Made by a program: the position numbers and the translations under genes. DNA of 44,205 nt from WRIS01 sp964345475 (GTDB lineage: Bacteria > Actinomycetota > Coriobacteriia > Coriobacteriales > Eggerthellaceae): contig CAYFQW010000011.1 in the NCBI GenBank assembly GCA_964345475.1, forward strand, positions 1 through 44,205. Reading direction: 5' to 3'. Positions 25,014-34,021 of this stretch are shown here, in pieces. Below the pieces are notes generated by a model. The model had not been told where the DNA came from and did no database searches. It worked only from the letters and a program-made list of their open reading frames with translations. Each line of letters starts with the position of its first letter. Positions within the stretch are counted from its first letter, which is position 1.

Positions 25014-25772
25014 TTAGTCTTCAAGCGCCTCAAGGATTTCATCGGTAATGTCCATCGTGTGATACACATTTTGAAGGTCTTCGAGATCTTCGAGCCTATC
25101 GATAAGACGAAATACTTTCTTAGCTTCTGAGATGCTCACGGGCGAAGGTGTGGTGGGAATCATGGTAAGCTCAGCGCCTTTTGTTGTGACACCAGCTTCG
25201 TCAAGAGCACGCTTAACTGCCATAAGATCAGAAGCAGCGGTCGTTACAACCCATTGCTCGTCTGCATCTTCATAATCCTCACCGCCCGCATCGGCTACTG
25301 CGAGCATAAATTCTTCCTCATCGGCAAGAACCTCTTTGTCAACGAGGATTTCACCCTTCCGTTCGAATTGGAAGGCAACTGAGCCTGTGGTACCGAGGTT
25401 CCCGCCTGAGTGTGCAAAGGTAGTTCTCACATCAGAAGCAGTGCGGTTACGGTTGTCAGTAAGCGCTTCGCAATATATCGCGATACCAGCGGGCCCGTAG
25501 CCTTCATACACAATGGTTTCATAACTCGCTGCATCTTTACCGCTGCCAAAGGCCTTGTCGATGGCTGTCTTAATCTTATCCTTAGGAAGAGAGTAGCTCT
25601 TTGCCTTATCGATAGCCGCAGCAAGCGCTGCATTATTGTCGGGGTTGGGATCGCCACCCTCTTTTGCCGCAACAGTTATATTGCGAGAGAGCTTAGAAAA
25701 AAGAGCTGAACGTTTAGCGTCCACCGCCGCTTTTTTGTGTTTGGTAGTTGCCCACTTTGAATGTCCTGACAT
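25014..25772 (-). CDS. yebC: YebC/PmpR family protein
   Basis: This 252-residue protein is of normal length for the family. It starts MSGHSKWATTKHKKAAVDAKR and contains the conserved ALAAAIDKAKSYSLPKDKI and YEGYGPAGIAIYCEALTDNR. YebC-family members are described as DNA-binding regulators, and more recently as factors that relieve ribosome stalling. AAAGG lies about 8 nt upstream of ATG. It has a short gap to moaC upstream. Confidence 0.95.
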   Translation of the reverse strand: MSGHSKWATTKHKKAAVDAKRSALFSKLSRNITVAAKEGGDPNPDNNAALAAAIDKAKSYSLPKDKIKTAIDKAFGSGKDAASYETIVYEGYGPAGIAIYCEALTDNRNRTASDVRTTFAHSGGNLGTTGSVAFQFERKGEILVDKEVLADEEEFMLAVADAGGEDYEDADEQWVVTTAASDLMAVKRALDEAGVTTKGAELTMIPTTPSPVSISEAKKVFRLIDRLEDLEDLQNVYHTMDITDEILEALED

Positions 25773-25832
25773 CCGTATACCTTTCGCGTGTTCTTCGAGC
25801 TCATAAAAAAATTAGTTCAGCTCAGAATTGTA

Positions 25833-26327
25833 TCACACACGCTCCCAGAGACCCGATTTGCCTCCTTCTTTCCTTAAAAGACGCACCTGCATTATTTCCA
25901 TTCCTCTGTCAACTGCCTTACACATATCGTAAATAGTGAGACAGGCAATGCTTGCGGCCGTAAGGGCTTCCATTTCGATGCCCGTCTTCCCGGTCACCCC
26001 GCAAGTCACCTGAACTAAAATGCCGACGCGTCCGTCTTCTCTATCCCCTGCCCCCATAGGCATGCAGTCTACTTTTGCTTTTGTAAGGTTCAAAGGATGG
26101 CACATAGGGATGAGGCTTGCGGTCTGCTTTGCCCCCATAACCCCTGCTACGCGTGCTGTTGCCAACACATCTCCTTTGGCAGCCGTTCCCTCTGTGATAA
26201 GGCTCAGCGTTGCGGGCGACATCGATATAAACCCCTCGGCAAGTGCCACCCTCTCTGTATCGGGCTTTGCCGAAACATCAACCATACGTACCTCGCCCTT
26301 GCTATCAAGGTGGGTAAGTTGCTCCAT
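25833..26327 (-). CDS. moaC: Cyclic pyranopterin monophosphate synthase MoaC
   Basis: MoaC completes the first step of molybdenum-cofactor synthesis, turning the MoaA product into cyclic pyranopterin monophosphate (164 aa). Motifs are LTHLDSKGEVRMVDVSAK, the KGDVLATARVAGVMGAKQT block, IPMCHPLNL, and TGIEMEALTAAS with DMCKAVDRGM near the end. Its ribosome site GGAGG overlaps the last two glycine codons of moaA, so the two genes are coupled. Confidence 0.96.
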   Translation of the reverse strand: MEQLTHLDSKGEVRMVDVSAKPDTERVALAEGFISMSPATLSLITEGTAAKGDVLATARVAGVMGAKQTASLIPMCHPLNLTKAKVDCMPMGAGDREDGRVGILVQVTCGVTGKTGIEMEALTAASIACLTIYDMCKAVDRGMEIMQVRLLRKEGGKSGLWERV

Positions 26328-26333
26328 GTGTAT

Positions 26334-27335
26334 TCATCCTCCAATTTGACTCATGCCACGATTAGTACCTACTTTATGATGATGCTCATCAGGCTTTGTA
26401 AAAAGGGCTTCGTCAAAAATCCTTGAAACCTCTGCTTCATCCCCTGCCCGTAAAGCTTCACGTATATCATATTCCTCGTCCGAAAAGAGACAGGGTCGTA
26501 ACTTTCCATCTGCAGTAAGCCGCAAACGGTTGCATTGCGAACAAAAATGACGGGAGAGGGGCGAGATAAAGCCTACAGTGCCTAAAGCATCCTCAAACCT
26601 ATAGTAACGCGCAGGGCCCCAGCCTTCAGGCTTATACTCGCCGACTGGTATGAGGGGGCTCATCCCCTCTTCTTCTGCCCTTGCATTAACGATGTTGAAT
26701 ATTTCTTCAGTAGAGATAACATCTTCGGGACCCCAGCCGCCCCCATCGCATCCCGAGCTAGTTCCTACGGGCATGTACTCGATAAAACGGAGATGCAAGG
26801 GGCGATCAATCGAAAGCTTCGCATATTCCAAGAAGTCTTGATTGAGACTACGAACTGCTACCGCATTAATTTTCACTGGATTAAAACCCACCTCAAGGGC
26901 GGCTTCTATGCCGTCTAGGACATCTGACAAATTACCTCGACGAGTTATCATTCTGAATTGTTCAGGATCGAGCGTGTCGAGCGATATGTTGACACGGGAA
27001 AGACCTGCCTCTTTTAACTGAGGGGCCATCTGGGGTAAAAGTGACCCGTTGGTTGTCAGCGCAATCCGTTCAATACCTGGTGTTTTCTTAAGGGACTTTA
27101 TGAGGCTAACAAGACCTTTGTGCACTAAAGGCTCCCCCCCGGTCAGTCTAATGTGCTTGATACCCTTTTGAGCGGCAAGTGCCACTATCTGTTCAATTTC
27201 TTCTATAGACAAAACTTCTTCGTGCTTAAGTTGTGTGACACCCTCTTCCGGCATGCAGTATATGCACCGGAAATTACAGCGGTCAGTAAGGGATATCCGC
27301 AAATAATCGATAACACGGCCATGTGAATCTTTCAT
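26334..27335 (-). CDS. moaA: GTP 3',8-cyclase MoaA
   Basis: This radical-SAM enzyme rearranges GTP in the first step of molybdenum-cofactor synthesis (333 aa). The N-terminal SAM-cluster motif is CNFRCIYC. The second, substrate-binding [4Fe-4S] motif is CSQCNRLRLTADGKLRPC at the C-terminus. The protein ends in Gly-Gly, a conserved MoaA feature. ATG 27335 has AAAGG 6 nt upstream; the frame to 27383 adds 16 unrelated residues. It lies between the mod operon and moaC, consistent with joint supply of molybdate and cofactor. Confidence 0.96.
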   Translation of the reverse strand: MKDSHGRVIDYLRISLTDRCNFRCIYCMPEEGVTQLKHEEVLSIEEIEQIVALAAQKGIKHIRLTGGEPLVHKGLVSLIKSLKKTPGIERIALTTNGSLLPQMAPQLKEAGLSRVNISLDTLDPEQFRMITRRGNLSDVLDGIEAALEVGFNPVKINAVAVRSLNQDFLEYAKLSIDRPLHLRFIEYMPVGTSSGCDGGGWGPEDVISTEEIFNIVNARAEEEGMSPLIPVGEYKPEGWGPARYYRFEDALGTVGFISPLSRHFCSQCNRLRLTADGKLRPCLFSDEEYDIREALRAGDEAEVSRIFDEALFTKPDEHHHKVGTNRGMSQIGG

Positions 27336-27407
27336 AGTCTGCCTTTCTTCTCGTGACTGAATAATAGCGCAAGTAGCGTACAAAAACTATCACGATTTCA
27401 TAAACGA

Positions 27408-27440
27408 ACGTATCGGCAGACAGATACCTTGCCGATACGT
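27408..27440 (-). terminator. Perfect 11-bp inverted repeat after modC
   Basis: ACGTATCGGCA and TGCCGATACGT are perfectly complementary across an 11-nt loop. It lies 35 nt downstream of the modC stop. The tail on the minus strand is TCGTTTATG, only mildly T-rich, so it could be a terminator or an operator ahead of moaA. Confidence 0.5.
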
Positions 27441-27475
27441 CTCAGGCGTTCTGACTAAATTTTGTCGAAACGTGT

Positions 27476-28597
27476 TTAGAAAAGAGTAAGGTAGAGCCTA
27501 TTTTTCGGGAACCGGACTAATATCTCCTCGCCCTTGACGGGAAGCTCCTCAGGACTTGCGTACGTTGTATCAACTCGCCAATAGATACAATGTTTTAGCA
27601 GCATAGCGTCATCATCAAAGCTATGGGCAGTCTCATTGCTTCTCTGTTTGTACACATCTCCATCGATAAAACTAAGAAGTGCCATGCGCTCAAATCGAGC
27701 ATCACTTGTCTGCTCTACTTTCATACGGAAAACATTCGGACCTAAGGACTCAGCGCGCTCGATATACGAAGCCCGTATTCCGACAAAACGTACATCTCGA
27801 GGGACTATGTCATCGGTCTCCAGCTCAATCCCTTCATGAACGAGCCGTAAACGATGATCGTCCACGTAACAGACATCGAGAACGTTCTTGCACCCTGAAA
27901 GCTTCATGCTTGCAAGCGTTTGGGGATGGTGCACAAGACTTTCCCCATCTGACAATTCAGCGATGGAACCACGGTCGACGACCGCAATACGATTACAAAA
28001 ACGCAAGGCCTCATCAATATCGTGGCTTACGTATAAAACTGTGCCTGAAAAACCATCGAACAAATGCGCGAGATTGTGCTCAAGCATCCCCTTCAAATGG
28101 GAGTCAAGAGCCGAGAAGGGTTCATCAAGCATAAGAATCTCTGGGTTTGCTGCCAGCATGCGAGCCAAGGCAACACGTTGCTGCTGACCTCCTGAAAGTT
28201 GCTCGGGGAAACGTTTTTCGAAGCCTCTTAAACCAAAACGATCAAGTTCTTTTTCCACTATGGCATTACGCTCAGATTTTGGGACTTCTTTCCCTATGCC
28301 AGCAGCGATATTCTTAACGACGGTCAAATTGGGAAAGAGCATATAGTTTTGAAACAGCAAAGCCGTTTTCCTAAACCGTGGCTTAAGATTTATGCCCTCA
28401 TTGGAATCGAAAAAAGTTCGTCCATTAACAACTATCCGCCCTTCATCGGGCGTTTCTATTCCAGCAATACAGCGGAGGGTAAGGCTTTTCCCACAACCCG
28501 AAGCCCCCAAAAAACCAAGTGTCTCATGCCCAGCTGAAAAGCTCACATCAAGCTGGAAGTCGCCGAAACTCTTTTTTATATCGATCTCCAGACTCAA
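27476..28597 (-). CDS. modC: Molybdate ABC transporter ATP-binding protein ModC
   Basis: This is the ATPase of the molybdate importer (373 aa). Motifs are Walker A GASGCGKS, the Q-loop in LFQNYMLFPNLTV, signature LSGGQQQRVALARM, Walker B ILMLDEPFSALDS, and H-loop YVSHDIDEALRFC. The last ~140 residues form a regulatory region of TOBE-like size, though I cannot confirm the fold. The start is TTG 28597, with AGGAGG 8 nt upstream, overlapping the modB end by 4 nt. Confidence 0.92.
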   Translation of the reverse strand: MSLEIDIKKSFGDFQLDVSFSAGHETLGFLGASGCGKSLTLRCIAGIETPDEGRIVVNGRTFFDSNEGINLKPRFRKTALLFQNYMLFPNLTVVKNIAAGIGKEVPKSERNAIVEKELDRFGLRGFEKRFPEQLSGGQQQRVALARMLAANPEILMLDEPFSALDSHLKGMLEHNLAHLFDGFSGTVLYVSHDIDEALRFCNRIAVVDRGSIAELSDGESLVHHPQTLASMKLSGCKNVLDVCYVDDHRLRLVHEGIELETDDIVPRDVRFVGIRASYIERAESLGPNVFRMKVEQTSDARFERMALLSFIDGDVYKQRSNETAHSFDDDAMLLKHCIYWRVDTTYASPEELPVKGEEILVRFPKNRLYLTLF

Positions 28598-30054
28598 TCC
28601 TCAAACCTCCTTCGGTATTTTGTGTTGCGCCGACCCCAGAGGTTTATGAATAGGATAACGATAAAGCTCATGATCATGATAATAATCGTCCAGAATATTG
28701 CAACATCGGTGTTTCCGTTCATCCACTCAAAGTAGATGGCGAGAGGGATGGTACGGGTAATACCAACATAATTGCCCGCAAGGAACATCGTGGCGCCAAA
28801 TTCGCCCAAAGCTCGTGCGAAAGAAAGCACCGTGCCCGCTGCAATAGACGACCATGACAAGGGAAGCATCAGCTTAAAAAATATCCTGCGATTTGACCAC
28901 CCGAGAGTACGGGCGGCATCGAGCATCGTGATGTCAAGACTTTCAAAAGCTCCTCGAGCACTTCTATACATGAGGGGGAAAGCAACCACGACAGCGGCCA
29001 AAACGGTAGCCTGCCAGCTAAACACTAAGGGAAAACCTATCTCAATGAACCAACTTCCTATTGCAGTATTACGCCCAAGCCCCATCAATAAAAGAAAACC
29101 GCATACAGTTGGCGGCAAAACCATAGGGATTGTGAAAATAGAATCAGCTATGTCTTGGGCACGAGGAGGAATTCGAAGGCTAAAATAAGCAGCGGCCAAG
29201 CCTAGTACAAAAATAACGACAATAGCGACCCCTGTTGTCTTAAGCGTTACCTTTAAAGGAGAATAATCTACCCCTTTGACAAATTCTACGAGTGCCTTAA
29301 ACCCTGTGGCCGCTGGAATAATCTCGAGATCTCCTGCGGCGAACAGATTGGCAGAGTCAGCAAAAACAAGAGGAGTGTAGAGCGGGTTCGAGGCTTCGGT
29401 GATATCGCTTCCATCGCTGCCCTGTACCGTAAGGTAAAATTGCCCTGTTTTCAGCTCCTGATCAAAACCATACACTACCTCGTCTATGGTGTATTCTTGC
29501 TCGTCGGTAAAGTACCAAGACTCGATAGAGCCTAATTGTTTTGAACCTTGGGCAAGCCCTTCATCAAGTGCTATAAAAAGCTCTTTAAGCTCATTGGTAT
29601 GCGCCTCGTTCTGCAGATCAAAGCCCATCTCTTCCACAACTGCAGGAGGGATATATGCAATGGTATACGTTTCGCTTGCAATAATAGCTATACTCCCACT
29701 TTCATTAGAAATGTAATAGGAGTACCCGTAGTACACGCCTTCTATTTCTTTGTTCGATCCTACTTGAGCTCGGTTGAAGTTACTTAAACCGAACAGACCA
29801 TCCATAGTCCGAGCACTGAGGCCATCGCTTGATACCTCAACAGCACCATGGGGGTCTTCCTTAGATCTATCAGTTGTTTGAGGCAAAGCCGAAGTCGGAG
29901 ATTCTGCCGTATCTTCCTGTGCGTAAGCTTGAAAGCCGGCTCCGGCGCTTGTTATAAGAAAACCAAATAACAAGCATGCCAGAGCCGTCATCGCCACGAG
30001 TTTACGCCATACAGGCTTTTGCGATACCCTCACTGAATCCTTTTGGACGAGCAA
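28594..30054 (-). CDS. modB: Molybdate ABC transporter permease ModB with an extra extracytoplasmic domain
   Basis: The C-terminal ~220 residues (from about 265) are a standard ModB permease. They include five to six membrane helices and the EAA loop ARGAFESLDITMLDAARTLG that docks to ModC. Before it lies about 260 residues that normal ModB (220-230 aa) lacks: a signal-like helix at residues 18-42 (VAMTALACLLFGFLITSAGA), then a soluble, acidic, presumably extracytoplasmic domain at about 45-262. That domain has segments such as GVYYGYSYYISNESGSIAII and SIESWYFTDEQEYTIDEVVY. I do not recognise the domain. The start is TTG 30054, with AAGG 9 nt upstream. It lies 11 nt after modA and overlaps modC. 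Confidence 0.9.
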   Translation of the reverse strand: MLVQKDSVRVSQKPVWRKLVAMTALACLLFGFLITSAGAGFQAYAQEDTAESPTSALPQTTDRSKEDPHGAVEVSSDGLSARTMDGLFGLSNFNRAQVGSNKEIEGVYYGYSYYISNESGSIAIIASETYTIAYIPPAVVEEMGFDLQNEAHTNELKELFIALDEGLAQGSKQLGSIESWYFTDEQEYTIDEVVYGFDQELKTGQFYLTVQGSDGSDITEASNPLYTPLVFADSANLFAAGDLEIIPAATGFKALVEFVKGVDYSPLKVTLKTTGVAIVVIFVLGLAAAYFSLRIPPRAQDIADSIFTIPMVLPPTVCGFLLLMGLGRNTAIGSWFIEIGFPLVFSWQATVLAAVVVAFPLMYRSARGAFESLDITMLDAARTLGWSNRRIFFKLMLPLSWSSIAAGTVLSFARALGEFGATMFLAGNYVGITRTIPLAIYFEWMNGNTDVAIFWTIIIMIMSFIVILFINLWGRRNTKYRRRFED

Positions 30055-30065
30055 TTGCTTTCACC

Positions 30066-30959
30066 TTATCCTATGAGCTCAAAACCCCATTTTTGCCAAA
30101 TTTTGAGAGCTTCAGGATTGCTGAGCGCAAAGTCAACAAATTCTTGCGTTTCGACAGCATATTTTGAATCTGCACAAATAGCAGCAGGATAAATAATGCT
30201 CTTGTGGGTATCAGCTGAAATAGTGCCTACAATCTCAACTCCACCAAAGCGATACACATCAGAGCTGTAGACTATAGCAAGATCAACTTCGCCGGCCTCA
30301 GCCTTTTTGCAAACGTTGCCAACTGAGGACTCCAGAGCAGGACTAATGCCAACATATGACCCCTCTTTGCCTGTAATGTCTTTGCCTGTTTTGCCAGAAC
30401 CGTCATCATAGGCACCTACGGTAGAAAGAGCCTGTGCAGCATAGTTTCCTGCAGGAACTGCGTCATCTCCAACGGCCACGGTATATGTGCCATCAGCAAT
30501 ATCTTGCAAGGTGATATCGGATAGGCCTGAGCCTTCTTTGGACACAATTACGAGCTCGTTGCTAAACATATCAAAACGCGTAGCAGGATCGACTAAAGCT
30601 TCTTCTTCGGCAGTATCCATAGTTCCCTTTGATGCCGTAATCAGCAGGTCTGCATACGCTCCGCCCTTTAATGACTCAACGAGCTCGCCTGATGATAAAA
30701 ACTGTGTATCTGCGAAGGTGATTCCTTCATGTTCCTTCATATACAAATCTTGCACTTCTTCCAACGCTTTTGAAAGCGAGTTAGCGGCGAAAATTTGTAG
30801 TTCAACGCTTTCCTGAGTGGTAACTTGAGCTTCTTTTCCCTGCTCGTCAGCAGATGTGTCTGCGTCTTTTCCGCCCGACGAACAGCCCACCAGACCAACA
30901 ACAGCTATCAAGAGGCAAGCGAGGAGAATCCTCGCAGGTGTTAGTAGCTTTTTCTTCAT
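30066..30959 (-). CDS. modA: Molybdate-binding lipoprotein ModA
   Basis: This is the substrate-binding protein of the molybdate importer (297 aa), anchored by a lipobox LVGC at Cys26. The family blocks are IFAANSLSKALEEVQ, SSGELVESLKGGAYADLLI, SNELVIVSKEGSGLS and GEVDLAIVYSSDVY. It is the first gene of modA-modB-modC. A promoter lies upstream at 31017-31045. AAGGA lies just before the ATG. Confidence 0.94.
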   Translation of the reverse strand: MKKKLLTPARILLACLLIAVVGLVGCSSGGKDADTSADEQGKEAQVTTQESVELQIFAANSLSKALEEVQDLYMKEHEGITFADTQFLSSGELVESLKGGAYADLLITASKGTMDTAEEEALVDPATRFDMFSNELVIVSKEGSGLSDITLQDIADGTYTVAVGDDAVPAGNYAAQALSTVGAYDDGSGKTGKDITGKEGSYVGISPALESSVGNVCKKAEAGEVDLAIVYSSDVYRFGGVEIVGTISADTHKSIIYPAAICADSKYAVETQEFVDFALSNPEALKIWQKWGFELIG

Positions 30960-31016
30960 ATTCCTTCTTTCCTTCCAGTTTCATCTTGCATACCAACTTT
31001 ATATTCTGTAATAAGT

Positions 31017-31045
31017 ATATTATTCTTAAAAGCATATATAGTCAA
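31017..31045 (-). promoter_or_regulatory. Promoter of the modABC operon
   Basis: The minus strand carries TTGACT (31040-31045), a 17-nt spacer and TAATAT (31017-31022), about 58 nt before the modA ATG. The spacer is A+T-rich with TATAT-like half-sites. A ModE-type repressor would bind such repeats, but the symmetry here is poor, so I do not call an operator. Confidence 0.6.
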
Positions 31046-31096
31046 TCCCAAGCTCCCAAAGTCGCAGCAACTCAAACTGCTTCACACCGCATTATT

Positions 31097-31167
31097 CGAA
31101 GCCCTGAATTCCCAGGCTTGGGGGTTCTGAGGCCTCAACTCCTCAGTATGGAGAAGCCTAGGCTTCG
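31097..31167 (-). repeat. Nested inverted repeats overlapping the ligA stop
   Basis: Three nested stems can form on the minus strand: CGAAGCC/GGCTTCG, AGGCTT/AAGCCT and CTGAGG/CCTCAG. The ligA stop (31158-31160) lies in the outer arm. There is no U-tract, so a classical terminator is not certain. Confidence 0.5.
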
Positions 31168-33281
31168 GGTATTTCTCCTGTTTCGAGCATATGCAAAAGG
31201 GCAGCCTCATCAAGTATAGGAACCCCTAAAGCAATAGCCTTGTCATACTTTGAGCCAGCAGCCTCACCCGCCACCACAAAGCTGGTTTTAGATGAAACGC
31301 TCGAGGCTACTTTCGCTCCGCGCTCCTTAAGCATTGTGCCCGCTTCGTCTCTTGTGTATCCACTTTCCCTCAAAGACCCCGTCAACACAAAGCTCAAACC
31401 AGAAAGTGTTTGCGGGAGGCTTTCGGCGGGCTTGTCTTCTTTAAGTTTCAAGCCGACCGCAGCGAGGCGCTCGATTATTTCAATGTTGTGGGGAGTTTCA
31501 AAAAACTGTCTGATGCTCTGGGCAATAACAAGGCCCACTCCATCAACCCTTGCCAGATCCTCCTCAGAGGCTTCAGCTAGTTCATGTATGGAGGAAAAGT
31601 TCGCAGCCACCTGTTCAGCTGTGGTTTTGCCAACGTGGCGAATACCTAAGCCAAACAAAACCTGGGCAAAAGAACGCTCCTTGCTCCCCTCTATCGCCTT
31701 TATAAGCTTTGTGGCTACCGTTTTTCCAAGACGTATAGGCTCGCCCTCTTTGTTGAACCTCCCCATATCTAAGGTGCTTAACTGCTCTTCAGTCAAAGAA
31801 TAATAGTCTGCGATAGTCTCCAGAAGCCCCGCCTCGATAAGCCGGGAGACTATCTCCTCCCCCATGCCCTCAATATCAAGGGCACCCCTGCTCGCCCAAT
31901 GAAGCAGACGCTCAATAGATTGGGCGGGACAGTCGATAGCTATGCACCGATAGGCCGCCTCGCCCTCTTCACGCACGAGCGGGGAACCGCAGCTAGAACA
32001 CTCAAGGTCCATAAGCCATTTCTTCGACCCTTCAGGTCGAAGACTTAAGACTGGCTTCAAAATTTCCGGAATGACATCCCCCGCTTTGCGAACCACGACT
32101 GTATCGCCGATACGAACATCCTTACGGTGAATCTCGTCGACATTATGGAGGCTTGCCCGTGCTACGGTCGACCCATCTATCACGACAGGCTCAAGCTCCG
32201 CAACAGGAGTAGCCGCCCCCGTTCGCCCTATTTGCACCGTAATGCCACGAAGAATTGTTGTTTGCTCTTCAGGGGGGAACTTGTAAGCGATAGCCCAACG
32301 GGGTGCACGAGCCGTGAAGCCCATCGAGTTTTGCTCGGCAAAAGAATCTACCTTGACGACCACCCCGTCAATTTCATAGGGTAAGTCTTGTCGACGCTCA
32401 AGTGCAATGTCGCAAAAGTGGCGAACCTCTTCCTCCGTATTGCAGCGAGCAAGGTCGGGGTTCACATGAAAGCCCGCCTTTCTGAGCCAGGCAAGAAGCT
32501 CCCATTGACTTTCAATTTTTAAATTTGAGGCATCGGCTATCCCATACATAAACGTAGAGAGGTCGCGATCGGCTGTGATGCGCGGATCCTTCTGGCGAAG
32601 GCTTCCAGCAGCAGCATTGCGGGGATTAGCGAATGCGGACTTGCCCTCTTTTGCCGCCTGTTCGTTTAGCTTTGCAAAACTTTGTTTCGGCATATACACT
32701 TCACCGCGCACCTCAATGCCCCTGGCCTCGTCAAACACATCATCCAGAGCATCGTCGTTGAGGCGCAGAGGAAGGTCCTTCACCGTGCGCAGATTGGCCG
32801 TTACGTCCTCCCCTGTAACACCATCGCCCCTCGTTGCTGCCTGGGCAAGACTAGCGTTCTTGTATCGAAGCGATATAGAAGATCCGTCTATTTTAAGCTC
32901 ACATACTACGGGCACGAATCTTCCAAAGTGCTCTTTTACTCGATGTATCCATGCATCGAGCTCATTGAAGTCCATGGCATTATCAAGCGAATACATGCGC
33001 TTTTCATGCTTCACCGCGCTAAACTGTTCACCTACATACCCTCCCACCCGCTGGGTCGGTGAATCAGGACGTATAAGTTCAGGATACTGCTCTTCGAGGT
33101 CGATAAGCTCTTGCATGAGGGAATCAAATGCAGCATCAGAGATTTCAGGAGAATCCTGAGCATAGTACAGGTAGGCGTTATGCTCAATTTCGCGGCGTAA
33201 CTTATCTATCCTCTCCTTCGCATTAGTTATACGAGAATCACCTTGAGTGGCTTTTTTACAGTTTTCTTCTTTATCAGCCAT
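31158..33281 (-). CDS. ligA: NAD-dependent DNA ligase LigA
   Basis: LigA seals nicks in DNA using NAD+ (707 aa from the chosen start). Order: an N-terminal Ia domain with the YYAQDSPEISDAAFDSL block, the adenylation domain with catalytic Lys130 in CELKIDGSS, an OB fold, a four-Cys zinc finger (CSSCG ... CIAIDC), a helix-hairpin-helix region, and a C-terminal BRCT domain (LSGLSFVLTGSL). The N-terminus has several possible starts. ATG 33281 is preferred because AGGGAG lies just upstream; ATG 33299 and TTG 33311 would add a repeated MADREN/MADKEE segment. Confidence 0.95.
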   Translation of the reverse strand: MADKEENCKKATQGDSRITNAKERIDKLRREIEHNAYLYYAQDSPEISDAAFDSLMQELIDLEEQYPELIRPDSPTQRVGGYVGEQFSAVKHEKRMYSLDNAMDFNELDAWIHRVKEHFGRFVPVVCELKIDGSSISLRYKNASLAQAATRGDGVTGEDVTANLRTVKDLPLRLNDDALDDVFDEARGIEVRGEVYMPKQSFAKLNEQAAKEGKSAFANPRNAAAGSLRQKDPRITADRDLSTFMYGIADASNLKIESQWELLAWLRKAGFHVNPDLARCNTEEEVRHFCDIALERRQDLPYEIDGVVVKVDSFAEQNSMGFTARAPRWAIAYKFPPEEQTTILRGITVQIGRTGAATPVAELEPVVIDGSTVARASLHNVDEIHRKDVRIGDTVVVRKAGDVIPEILKPVLSLRPEGSKKWLMDLECSSCGSPLVREEGEAAYRCIAIDCPAQSIERLLHWASRGALDIEGMGEEIVSRLIEAGLLETIADYYSLTEEQLSTLDMGRFNKEGEPIRLGKTVATKLIKAIEGSKERSFAQVLFGLGIRHVGKTTAEQVAANFSSIHELAEASEEDLARVDGVGLVIAQSIRQFFETPHNIEIIERLAAVGLKLKEDKPAESLPQTLSGLSFVLTGSLRESGYTRDEAGTMLKERGAKVASSVSSKTSFVVAGEAAGSKYDKAIALGVPILDEAALLHMLETGEIPEA

Positions 33282-33338
33282 ATTCTCCCTGTCCGCCATG
33301 TTTTCATTCAACTTTTTTGAGCAGCTTGCATCTTTAAC

Positions 33339-33377
33339 GCATCTGTCCCACCAGATAGTATCCGATGGGACAGATGC
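33339..33377. repeat. Perfect 12-bp inverted repeat between HdeD-like gene and ligA
   Basis: GCATCTGTCCCA and TGGGACAGATGC are exact complements across a 15-nt loop. It lies downstream of the HdeD-like stop and about 60 nt before the ligA start on the minus strand. There is no T-run after it, so it could be a hairpin terminator of atypical form or a regulator site for ligA. Confidence 0.55.
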
Positions 33378-33426
33378 TCAGCACACTCCAATCAAGAACC
33401 CTCAAAAGATCTACCTCGTGCATACT

Positions 33427-33951
33427 CTAGTATTTCACACCCCGAGTATTCCAGCCCATCACGATCATATCGATGGCCTGCATAATAAGAAAAATGACAA
33501 TGGAATAGACAAATACCGTAGGGAACAGGAAAAAACAGAGTCCTACAAAAATTTGGACAAGTGCAGAAAAAACTGTCCATCCCCAAAATGAAGCTCCAAT
33601 TCTCTTAATTTTGAAGGCGGCGAGGAGCTGAAAGATGCCGAAGGTGCAAACGAAAAGGCCGATAAGCCAGGGAATAAGAGCCGACAGTGCGAGCGGGTGT
33701 ATGAGGAACATAAAACCCAATGCAGTGGCAAGAATGCCATACACCAGCGTCCACCCTGAAACAAAGGCCGCATTGCGAAAACGCATGTACTTAATGATGG
33801 TGAACATTCCGGATATCAAGTAAAAAATACCTGCAAACAAAGCAATTAATATCAGCAATTTTTCAGGAGAGAAGAAAAACACGAATGCAAACACCAAAAA
33901 TATAAGGCCCAGCACGATATAAAACCAATCGTGCTTTTTTCCTGTCTCCAT
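33427..33951 (-). CDS. DUF308/HdeD-family membrane protein
   Basis: This 174-residue protein has six hydrophobic segments in three hairpin pairs (FYIVLGLIFLVFAFVFFFSP, LLILIALFAGIFYLISGMFT, SALIPWLIGLFVCTFGIFQL and others). Short loops contain Pro-Glu or Arg-Gly. This matches the HdeD/DUF308 family, which is linked to acid resistance in Escherichia coli; function elsewhere is largely unknown. ATG 33951 is preferred, with AAGGA 10 nt upstream; the earlier ATG at 33996 has none. Confidence 0.8.
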   Translation of the reverse strand: METGKKHDWFYIVLGLIFLVFAFVFFFSPEKLLILIALFAGIFYLISGMFTIIKYMRFRNAAFVSGWTLVYGILATALGFMFLIHPLALSALIPWLIGLFVCTFGIFQLLAAFKIKRIGASFWGWTVFSALVQIFVGLCFFLFPTVFVYSIVIFLIMQAIDMIVMGWNTRGVKY

Positions 33952-34021
33952 AGCTATCACGTCCTTTTTCCATACAGCTTTGAATATATGTGCCATTTCA
34001 TTTTATACCTGCCCAGCAGGA

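Noticed and set aside
31017..31045. ModE operator in the modA promoter
   Set aside because: TATAT-like half-sites are present but the symmetry is poor, and A+T-rich promoters give such matches by chance.
32575..33159. Plus-strand frame of 194 codons
   Set aside because: It is antisense to ligA, Ser/Arg-rich, and without a ribosome site.
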